Shown piece after piece: positions 1 to 6,114 of a stretch of DNA of 6,743 nucleotides. Source of the DNA: Chthoniobacterales bacterium (GTDB taxonomy: Bacteria > Verrucomicrobiota > Verrucomicrobiia > Chthoniobacterales > UBA10450); NCBI GenBank assembly GCA_013694945.1, contig JACDBM010000039.1:1-6743 (forward strand). Reading direction: 5' to 3'. Each line of letters opens with the position of its first letter. Within the stretch, counting starts at the first letter, position 1. The position numbers and the translations under genes were made by a program. The notes below the pieces were generated by a model. The model saw only the letters and a program-made list of their open reading frames with translations. It had not been told where the DNA came from and did not search any database.

Positions 1-1
1 C

Positions 2-3000
2 GTATTCGGGCGTCGGCTCCGGAGCAGCGTCCTCGGCGATCTCCGCCTCCACCTCAGTTTCATCGCGCCCTTCGTGGTGCGTCTTGGCGAGCAGGACATA
101 GAGCGACGGCACAATGAACAGAGTGAAGATGGTGCCGATCGTCATCCCGCCAACGAGTACCAAGCCGATCGAGTTACGAGCCTTGGCGCCGGCGCCGGTT
201 ACGAACACGAGTGGCATATGACCAGCGACGGTTGCGATCGTGGTCATCAAAACCGGACGCAGGCGGATGCGCGACGCTTGCGAAATTGCCTCAAGTTTGC
301 TCCTGCCCTGTTGCTGGAGCTTGTTTGCGAATTCAACGATCAGGATGGCATTTTTTGCAATCAAGCCCACCAGAGTGACGAGGCCGACCTGCGAATAAAT
401 GTTCATCGTTGTCGTCCAGCCGTTGGTGAAGAACGGGACATTTGGCGCCGGCATTTTCAGGAAGGTGAAGATGAGCGCGCCGAACATGGCCAGCGGCACG
501 GAGCCCAGGAGAATGATCAAGGGATCACGGAAGCTATTAAACTGCGCCGCCAGGACCAGAAAGATCAAGACGACCGCAAGACCGAACGCGGGGAGGAACT
601 TGTCGCCTTCGATGCGCAACTGACGCGATTCGCCGGTGTAATCGATCGTGTAACCTTTAGGCAGAATCTTAGCTGCTTCGTCCTCGAGAAGCTTGAGAGC
701 TTGATCGATCGGTAACCCAGACATGCCGCTGATCGTGACCGCGTTGAGCTGCTGCATCCGGTTTAACGAGCGGGGCACGGTCTTCTCCTGGATCGTCGCG
801 ACGGTGCTCAGCGGGATGAGCTTGTTGTCAGGTCCGCTGACGTAGATGTCTTTGAGCTGCTCCGGATTCAAGCGGTCGGTCCGCTTCACCTGCGGGATCA
901 CTTTGTAGCTGCGACCCGCGATGTTGAAGCGGTTTACGTAATTGCCGCCCATCGCTGCGGAAATATCGGCGCCGATCTGCTGCAGGTTCAGCCCGAGCGT
1001 TGCCACTTTGTCATGATCGATCACGATCTCGGCCTGCGGCTGGTCGATCTTGGTATCGATGATCGGCGGGAAGAAGAAGCTCTTGCTCGCCATCGCCTTC
1101 TCCTGGAGTTGCTTCGCGAATTCGAGCATCCGCTCCGGCTCCTCCGTCGAGAGCAGGACAAGCTCAATCGGGAATTGCCCGCCGCCCGGCAATGCAGGCG
1201 GCATTACGGGGAACATCTCGATCCCTGGGATCGTGCCGAGCTTCGCTTGCACCTGCGGGAGCAAGTCGAAGGCTGTCTCCTCGCGTTTGTCCCAAGGTTT
1301 CAAAACCATTCCGCCGAACCCTTCACTGGGAAAGGTGAGCTGGAAAACGAACTCCGTTTGCGGGAAGTCCATGAAGATCTTCCCTGCGGCATCAGTGAAA
1401 CTCGAGGTCTGCTCGATCGTTCCGTTCGCGGAGGCCTGGACGATGCCGAAGATGACGCCCTGGTCCTCAGTCGGCGCCAACTCCTTCGCCGACATCGACA
1501 TCTTCAAGAAGATCGCGGCCAGAACCGAGAGGCCTATCCAAGCAGTGTAAACCGCGGGTCGCACTTGGAGGGTGGCGTCGAGTTTTCGGCCATACCACTC
1601 ACGCACGCGATCGAAGGTGCGGTTCACCCGCGCCGCAAAGCCGCGATCGGCGTCGCCTTCGCGCAAAAACTTCGCTGCCATTACGGGCGAGAGCGTCAGC
1701 GCAACGACGCCGGAGATCGCCACCGCGCCCGCCAGCGTGAAGGCAAATTCACGGAAGAGCGTGCCGGTGAGTCCGCCTTGCAGCCCGACCGGGATGTACA
1801 CTGCGGCGAGCGTGATCGTCATCGCGATGATCGGGCCGACGAGCTCGCGCGCGCCGAGCAGCGCGGCATTCAACGGCGTCAACCCATCGCGCAAGTGACG
1901 CTCAACGTTTTCCACCACCACGATGGCGTCGTCGACGACGAGACCAACCGAGAGCACGACTGCAAGCAGCGTGAGCAGGTTCACCGTGAATCCGAAAACC
2001 TGCATGAGGAAGACGGCGCCGATGAGCGAGATCGGAATAGCGACAAATGGGATAATGACGGAGCGCCACGAACCGAGGAAAAGGAAGATGACGACGACCA
2101 CAATGACGAGCGTCTCGGCCAGCGTAACGAAGACGTCGTTGATCGCGGTGTTGATGTATTCCGTGCCGTCGTAGGCAATCAGCCCTTTCATCCCGGTGGG
2201 CAGCTCGCGCTGGATCTGCTCCATCTCGACTCGCACCCGTTTCACGACGTCGATCGAGTTGGAATTCGGAAGGACGAAAATGCCCATGAAGACCGCGCGC
2301 TGCCCTGAGAAGCGCACTTCCGTGTTGTAATCCTCCGCGCCGAGCACCACATCCGCGACATCGCCAAGCCGCACCAGCGCGCTATTCTCCTGGCGGATAA
2401 CGAGGTTTTTGAAATCCTCTACCGTGTGCAGGTCGGTGTTCGCGGTCAGGTTGACCTGCACGAGCGCTCCCTTCGTACTTCCCGGCGCCGCCAGGTAATT
2501 ATTTTGCGCGAGCGCTTGGCGGACTTGCGCGGGGCTGACGTTTAAAGCCGCCATCTGGTCCGGCTTCAGCCAGACGCGCATGGCAAACGTGCGACCACCA
2601 AGAATCTCGGCGCGTTGCACGCCCTGCACTGCCGTCAGGCGAGGCTGCACGACGCGGTTCAAATAATCCGTGATCTCATTCGCCTCGAGAATATCGGAGT
2701 TGAAGCTGAGATACGCGGATGCGAACTGCGAGTCGGCCGACTCGATGTTAATCACCGGGATTTCGGCTTCCGGCGGGAGATCACCGCGCACTTGGTTGAC
2801 CTTCGAACTGATCTCGGAAAGGGCCTTGTTCGAGTCGTAGTTCAGGCGCAAACGCGCGGTGATAGTCGAGACGCCTTGCGAGCTTTTCGATTGCAGATAA
2901 TCGATGCCGTCGGCCGCGGCGATCGCGCGCTCGAGCGGGGTGGTGATGAAGCCGCGGACGAGCTCAGCGCTCGCACCGACGTAAACTGTGGTGACTGTAA

Positions 3001-3136
3001 CCGAAGCGATATCGCTCTTCGGATATTGTCGAACGTTGAGCGACGAAATCGCCTGCAACCCGGCAATGACGATGACCAGGCTGACGACCAACGCCAGCAC
3101 CGGCCGGCGAATGAATAGATCGGTGAATGTCTTCAT
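2..3136 (-). CDS. AcrB-like RND multidrug efflux transporter, inner-membrane permease (HAE1 family), C-terminus cut by window edge
   Basis: This is the proton-driven pump of a tripartite efflux system. It takes amphiphilic or hydrophobic compounds from the periplasm or inner membrane and passes them to an outer-membrane channel. Reading from ATG at 3134-3136 (MKTFTDLFIRRPVLALVVSL) gives 1045 codons without a stop; AcrB-type pumps have about 1030-1060 residues, so little is missing. Visible layout: TM1 about residues 10-30, first periplasmic porter/docking loop to about 335, TM2-TM6 from about 337, TM7 about 527-545, second large loop, TM8-TM12 from about 850. The TM4 motif GLVVDDAIVVVEN carries the proton-relay pair Asp402/Asp403 and the TM10 motif AKNAILIVEF carries Lys928, matching AcrB Asp407/408 and Lys940. 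The conserved RLRPVLMTT segment of TM11 follows. The tail is rich in Glu and Pro. The start lies 23 bp after the adaptor gene, with no Shine-Dalgarno. Exact substrates cannot be read from sequence; the family assignment is very safe. Confidence 0.96.
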   Translation of the reverse strand, partial: MKTFTDLFIRRPVLALVVSLVIVIAGLQAISSLNVRQYPKSDIASVTVTTVYVGASAELVRGFITTPLERAIAAADGIDYLQSKSSQGVSTITARLRLNYDSNKALSEISSKVNQVRGDLPPEAEIPVINIESADSQFASAYLSFNSDILEANEITDYLNRVVQPRLTAVQGVQRAEILGGRTFAMRVWLKPDQMAALNVSPAQVRQALAQNNYLAAPGSTKGALVQVNLTANTDLHTVEDFKNLVIRQENSALVRLGDVADVVLGAEDYNTEVRFSGQRAVFMGIFVLPNSNSIDVVKRVRVEMEQIQRELPTGMKGLIAYDGTEYINTAINDVFVTLAETLVIVVVVIFLFLGSWRSVIIPFVAIPISLIGAVFLMQVFGFTVNLLTLLAVVLSVGLVVDDAIVVVENVERHLRDGLTPLNAALLGARELVGPIIAMTITLAAVYIPVGLQGGLTGTLFREFAFTLAGAVAISGVVALTLSPVMAAKFLREGDADRGFAARVNRTFDRVREWYGRKLDATLQVRPAVYTAWIGLSVLAAIFLKMSMSAKELAPTEDQGVIFGIVQASANGTIEQTSSFTDAAGKIFMDFPQTEFVFQLTFPSEGFGGMVLKPWDKREETAFDLLPQVQAKLGTIPGIEMFPVMPPALPGGGQFPIELVLLSTEEPERMLEFAKQLQEKAMASKSFFFPPIIDTKIDQPQAEIVIDHDKVATLGLNLQQIGADISAAMGGNYVNRFNIAGRSYKVIPQVKRTDRLNPEQLKDIYVSGPDNKLIPLSTVATIQEKTVPRSLNRMQQLNAVTISGMSGLPIDQALKLLEDEAAKILPKGYTIDYTGESRQLRIEGDKFLPAFGLAVVLIFLVLAAQFNSFRDPLIILLGSVPLAMFGALIFTFLKMPAPNVPFFTNGWTTTMNIYSQVGLVTLVGLIAKNAILIVEFANKLQQQGRSKLEAISQASRIRLRPVLMTTIATVAGHMPLVFVTGAGAKARNSIGLVLVGGMTIGTIFTLFIVPSLYVLLAKTHHEGRDETEVEAEIAEDAAPEPTPEY

Positions 3137-3159
3137 GGACTTGGAAAGACAACGCGCAC

Positions 3160-4356
3160 TTACGAATCGGCCGGCTTCGGCGCTTCTTCGGGCTTGGGTG
3201 CGAGCTTGTTGTCGACCGCAACTTCCATTCCGTTGCGCAATTTAAAGACGCCGGTGCTGACAACTTGATCGCCCGCTTTCAACCCTTCCGTGACCGCCAC
3301 AAAATCGCCGCGCGCTTCACCCGTTCGGATGAATTGCTGCCGGATGAAGAGCGCATCTTTCCCGCTCTTCTCGTCTTTCTTCTGCTCGATCACGTAAACA
3401 GAATTGCCGTAGGGCGCATACGACACCGCCGTCGCCGGAATGAAGAGCGTCCGCACCTTTTGCGGCAGGAGGACTCTTACCCGAGCGAACATTCCAGCAC
3501 GCAATGCATGATCAGCATTGTCGATCGTCGCTTGCAGCGAAACGCTTCGCGTTGCTGGATCGACTGCGGAATTAACGGCCGTCAATTCGCCGTCAAACTC
3601 CCGTCCGGCAATCGCGTCGGTTGTGACCTTCACGGGCAGACCAGCCGTGATTTCAGCCAGCTGCTGCTGGGGCATGGAAAAGTCGACAAAGACCTGAGCG
3701 AGCGCCTGTAGCGTGACGAGGTTCTGACCAGCAGGAACCATTTGCCCGGGATTCACCTCGCGAATGCCGGCGATGCCATCAAAGGGCGCGCGGATTTCCT
3801 TTTTCGCGATGATCGACTGCATGTTGTCCACGGCTGCTTTTCGTTGCGTGTACCGCGAGGACGTGACGTCGAACTCGGCGCGGGAGATCACTTTCCGGTC
3901 GGCGAGATCGCGCGCGCGATCGAAGTCTGCTTTCGCAAGCTCCGCGTCTGCTTCCGCGGAACGCAGCTGCGCCTGCTCGGCCTGGGCGTCCAGCTTTAAC
4001 AAGATGTCGCCTTTCTTCACCGGCCTGCCCGATTGAAACCCAATCTCCGTCACCATTCCGGCGAGCTCCGCGCTAATCGTCGCGCCTTGCACCGGTGCAA
4101 TCGAACCGACCGCGCTCATCATCGGTTGCCAATCGGCTTGTTCGACCTTCGCGCTCGTCACAGTCGTCGCTGGCGGAACCATCGCGCTGCCCGATTTGAT
4201 GAGTGTCATGATCTGCAGCGCCTTGATACCCCCGATGAGCAGAAAAAGCCCTACGAGTGCGAGGATCACCTTGAAGACAGCGCCGCGGGCGCGCTTGCGC
4301 GGCGGAGCGGTCGGTGCGGAGCTGGGCGATTTACGCGAGAGCAGGTTCGTTGGCAT
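3160..4356 (-). CDS. RND efflux periplasmic adaptor subunit (membrane fusion protein, AcrA/MexA-like)
   Basis: This 398-residue protein should bridge the RND pump to an outer-membrane channel across the periplasm. Residues about 27-47 (VFKVILALVGLFLLIGGI) form a single membrane anchor after a basic stretch, PRKRARG. No lipobox cysteine is seen, so it is probably anchored by this helix rather than by lipid. The barrel-sandwich (lipoyl-like) domain has its first half around 87-123 (GRPVKKGDILLKLDA) and its second around 186-216, with the hallmark IRAPFDGIAGIREVNPGQ. Between them lies a fairly short alpha-helical hairpin (about 124-184) rich in Ala, Glu, Gln and Arg. The beta-barrel and membrane-proximal domains follow (ATRSVSLQATI, LRAGMFARVRV, then IPATAV and VSTGVFKLRNGMEV). 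The ATG at 4354-4356 overlaps the end of the tetR-like gene by 26 bp, which suggests translational coupling. No Shine-Dalgarno is seen. Its stop is 23 bp before the pump gene, so the two form one transcription unit. Confidence 0.95.
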   Translation of the reverse strand: MPTNLLSRKSPSSAPTAPPRKRARGAVFKVILALVGLFLLIGGIKALQIMTLIKSGSAMVPPATTVTSAKVEQADWQPMMSAVGSIAPVQGATISAELAGMVTEIGFQSGRPVKKGDILLKLDAQAEQAQLRSAEADAELAKADFDRARDLADRKVISRAEFDVTSSRYTQRKAAVDNMQSIIAKKEIRAPFDGIAGIREVNPGQMVPAGQNLVTLQALAQVFVDFSMPQQQLAEITAGLPVKVTTDAIAGREFDGELTAVNSAVDPATRSVSLQATIDNADHALRAGMFARVRVLLPQKVRTLFIPATAVSYAPYGNSVYVIEQKKDEKSGKDALFIRQQFIRTGEARGDFVAVTEGLKAGDQVVSTGVFKLRNGMEVAVDNKLAPKPEEAPKPADS

Positions 4357-4957
4357 AGGCGAAGAGCAGGCGCCAAAGCTGGCGCACTACCTTTAATTGA
4401 CGTTCTCGACGTTCCGCGGCGGACACCTGCGCGTGTTCTAAGACGTCGCGCATCATTGAGCCGCGAGCGGCGGCGAAAATTAATTCCGTGACTTCGCGCG
4501 GCTTCATGCCGTGAGGCGGGTCGCGCATCTCCGGCGCGCGGGCGATCACTTCGGTCACGCCGGCCATCCCGGTTTCCAAGACGTCGCGCACGAGATTGGC
4601 GATGCTCGGATTGCGGCCGGCTTCCGCAAAGAGGTCGACCACAAATGCACAGTGCATTTGCGGCTGGTTCTCGCAGCAATGAGCCGTGAGCAAAATCTCG
4701 AGGGAATCGAGCAGCGTTGGCGCGGAGCGGGCGCGCTCGAGTAATTCCCCAAGTTCCTTTTTGTGGTCTTCGGCAAGGGCCGAAATCACGGCTTCCTTGC
4801 TGGCGAAATAGCGATAGATGAGCCCGACGCTGATGCCAGCTTCATCGCTGATATCGTGCATGCTGGTCTGGTGAAAACCGCGCTTGGCGAAGCAAACCAT
4901 CGCGGCGCGAAGAATTTGCGTGCGGCGATCAGCTGAGGCTTCGGTTTGGGGAGGCAT
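4331..4957 (-). CDS. TetR/AcrR-family transcriptional regulator, likely repressor of the efflux operon
   Basis: A 208-residue one-domain-plus-ligand-pocket regulator. The N-terminal TetR DNA-binding domain is clear: RRTQILRAAMVCFAKRGFHQ at 11-30, then TSMHDISDEAGISVGLIYRY at 31-50 with the helix-turn-helix, and FASKEAVISAL at 51-61. The C-terminal all-helical part includes AFVVDLFAEAGRNPSI (104-119), a pattern common in BetI/AcrR-like ligand domains. An unusual cluster of His93, Cys94, Cys95, His102 and Cys103 lies near the expected effector region. I chose ATG at 4955-4957 because the in-frame ATG at 4982-4984 (217 residues) sits inside the 28-bp operator palindrome and adds residues of no known family role. 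With the inner start the operator is entirely upstream. The gene heads the adaptor-pump operon and overlaps the adaptor start by 26 bp. By analogy with AcrR and its relatives it should repress this operon and be released by a pump substrate; the ligand is unknown. Confidence 0.92.
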   Translation of the reverse strand: MPPQTEASADRRTQILRAAMVCFAKRGFHQTSMHDISDEAGISVGLIYRYFASKEAVISALAEDHKKELGELLERARSAPTLLDSLEILLTAHCCENQPQMHCAFVVDLFAEAGRNPSIANLVRDVLETGMAGVTEVIARAPEMRDPPHGMKPREVTELIFAAARGSMMRDVLEHAQVSAAERRERQLKVVRQLWRLLFAYANEPALA

Positions 4958-4964
4958 TTGCCGC

Positions 4965-4992
4965 GACAATGAATGAACGTTCATTCATTGTC
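4965..4992. promoter_or_regulatory. Perfect 28-bp palindrome, probable operator of the adjacent TetR-family repressor
   Basis: The left arm GACAATGAATGAAC (4965-4978) is followed immediately by its exact reverse complement GTTCATTCATTGTC (4979-4992). Fourteen-base arms with no spacer are not expected by chance in a window this size. The core TGAACGTTCA is typical of TetR/AcrR-family operators. The site lies between the divergent regulator and tilS, 8 bp upstream of the chosen tetR start, and inside the predicted tetR promoter. Autoregulation of the regulator-adaptor-pump operon is the natural reading. The palindrome and location are seen; binding is inferred. Confidence 0.85.
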
Positions 4993-4994
4993 AA
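4966..4994 (-). promoter_or_regulatory. Putative sigma70-type promoter of the tetR-adaptor-pump operon
   Basis: On the minus strand a consensus -35 hexamer TTGACA lies at 4989-4994. After exactly 17 bp comes CATTGT at 4966-4971 as a weak -10 (three of six matches to TATAAT). The spacer is nearly all operator palindrome, so a bound repressor would block polymerase. Transcription would begin about 4957-4960, at or almost at the chosen tetR ATG, implying a leaderless or nearly leaderless message. The -35 is strong and the -10 is poor, so the exact start site is uncertain. Confidence 0.5.
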
Positions 4995-5007
4995 ATGCCG
5001 ATCCAGT

Positions 5008-5029
5008 CTTCGCCCCTCCGCAGGCGAAG
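5008..5029. other. Small inverted repeat in the tilS upstream region
   Basis: CTTCGCC (5008-5014) and GGCGAAG (5023-5029) can pair over seven bases around an eight-base loop. It lies in the roughly 93 bp between the operator palindrome and the tilS start. No run of T follows on either strand, so it does not look like an intrinsic terminator. It could fold in a tilS leader RNA or be chance. No good plus-strand promoter for tilS was recognised here: a TTGACG at 5051-5056 has no matching -10 at normal spacing. Confidence 0.25.
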
Positions 5030-5085
5030 GTGCTCTACACTTCCGCTCGCTTGACGTTCGCCTGACCCAGTGGCCTGCTCACGCA

Positions 5086-6057
5086 ATGACCGGCCCCGCT
5101 CCTGCGCCACGTGCCTGGGACACGGCTGCTCTCGGCGGCTTCCCGGTTAATGCACGATACCTCGTGGGCGTTTCCGGCGGGCGGGATTCTGTTGCGCTGC
5201 TCCATTGGCTTCGGGCGCAGGATTACCGCAAGCTGATCGTCTGTCATCTCGAACATGGCTTGCGAGGCCGCGCCGGAAAAGTGGACGCACGCTTCGTCGA
5301 GCAGATCGCCGCGCGAGCGAAACTGCCCTTTGAAATCGGCAGCGATGATGTAAAAGCGCGCGCAATCATGAGCAAGCGGTCTATAGAGACCGCCGCTCGC
5401 ATGGCGCGTCATGAATTTTTTGCCCGGATCAGCCGCCGCCACCGCTGCTCAACCGTCTTTCTCGGACATCACGCGGACGATTTGGTCGAGACATTTCTCC
5501 TCAATCTCTTTCGCGGCACGGGAAGCGAAGGAAGAAGGTCGATCCGCAGCGTCTCGACTCATGCGGTGAACGGCCACGAACTGACGCTCGTGCGTCCATG
5601 GCTCAGTGTCTGGCGCGACGAGATCGATGCGTATGTCAAGACGCATGCGCTGAAATATCGAGAGGACCTGAGCAACAAGGCACTGCATGCGACGCGGAAC
5701 AGGATTCGCCATCGCATCCTCCCGTTCATCGAAAAGGAACTTGGGCGCAACGTGCGGAAGAGTCTCTGGCGATCGGCAGTCATCGCGGCGGAAGAGAATG
5801 CCCTGTTGGAAGAGTCGATGCCGCCGGAGCTTCGCAGCTTCGAGAAGCTGCGTGTCGCGAGCGTGCGCAAGCTTCCGCTGGCTCTGCAACGTCGCGCCCT
5901 TCGTGACTGGCTGCGCAAGCATGCCGTTCCGGACATCGGTTTCGAGCTGATCGAAAGCGCGCGCGCTTTACTCGATCCCGCTTGTGGCCCAGCGAAGATC
6001 AACTTGCCCGGCGATCGGCATGCACGCCGCCGTTCGGGGGAGTTGTTCGTCGAGTAA
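5086..6057 (+). CDS. tilS: tRNA(Ile)-lysidine synthetase, short form without the C-terminal domain
   Basis: TilS joins lysine to cytidine 34 of tRNA-Ile2 using ATP. This changes the anticodon from CAU to read AUA and switches the tRNA from Met to Ile identity, so it is normally essential. The N-terminal PP-loop ATPase motif SGGRDS is at 30-35. Further family signatures are CHLEHGLRG, ETAARMARHEFF, GHHADDLVETFLLNLFRGTG (127-146, with Asp131/Asp132), VRPW (169-172), DLSN (194-197) and RNRIRH (204-209). The later part (LPLALQRRALRDWLRKH, then KINLPGDRHARRRSGELFV) matches the region after the catalytic domain. The protein then stops at 323 residues, close to Aquifex TilS and far shorter than the E. 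coli enzyme (about 430), which has an extra C-terminal domain. I chose ATG at 5086 because it places the P-loop near residue 30. The longer frame from ATG at 4969 would begin inside the TetR operator and add 39 unrelated residues. No Shine-Dalgarno is seen. It probably forms an operon with gltX. Confidence 0.93.
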   Translation: MTGPAPAPRAWDTAALGGFPVNARYLVGVSGGRDSVALLHWLRAQDYRKLIVCHLEHGLRGRAGKVDARFVEQIAARAKLPFEIGSDDVKARAIMSKRSIETAARMARHEFFARISRRHRCSTVFLGHHADDLVETFLLNLFRGTGSEGRRSIRSVSTHAVNGHELTLVRPWLSVWRDEIDAYVKTHALKYREDLSNKALHATRNRIRHRILPFIEKELGRNVRKSLWRSAVIAAEENALLEESMPPELRSFEKLRVASVRKLPLALQRRALRDWLRKHAVPDIGFELIESARALLDPACGPAKINLPGDRHARRRSGELFVE

Positions 6058-6114
6058 AGGCGATGCACCTCACTGTTTCATCAGCGTTCGTCCGTGGCTA
6101 AGTTCCGCCCCCCA

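Noticed and set aside
74..715. 213-codon plus-strand open frame at the left end
   Set aside because: It lies entirely antisense to the C-terminal part of the pump and has a low-complexity charged composition with no recognisable domain.
1013..2308. 431-codon plus-strand open frame opposite the pump gene
   Set aside because: It is an antisense shadow of the RND transporter: its product is very rich in Arg, Glu, Asp and His, has no family motif, and the opposite strand encodes an unmistakable pump.
4642..4660. 19-bp inverted repeat (CAAATGCAC, one base, GTGCATTTG) inside the tetR-like gene
   Set aside because: Nine-base arms within coding sequence are only mildly improbable in a window this size. 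It has no regulatory context and differs from the operator, so it is probably coincidental.
5051..5079. TTGACG at 5051-5056 as a tilS -35 box
   Set aside because: The hexamer at 17-bp spacing is CCTGCT, which does not resemble a -10, and shifting the spacing does not help.
4969..5085. N-terminal extension of tilS from ATG 4969
   Set aside because: It starts inside the operator palindrome and adds 39 residues unlike TilS. The ATG at 5086 places the SGGRDS motif at the usual distance from the N-terminus.
5833..5852. Inverted repeat CGCAGCTTC / GAAGCTGCG with a two-base loop inside tilS
   Set aside because: It is intragenic, has no T run, and encodes ordinary residues (RSFEKLR); a chance palindrome in GC-rich coding DNA.
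6058..6114. Possible terminator or promoter between tilS and gltX
   Set aside because: The 57-bp gap holds no stem-loop with a T run and no convincing -35/-10 pair, so read-through from tilS is assumed.
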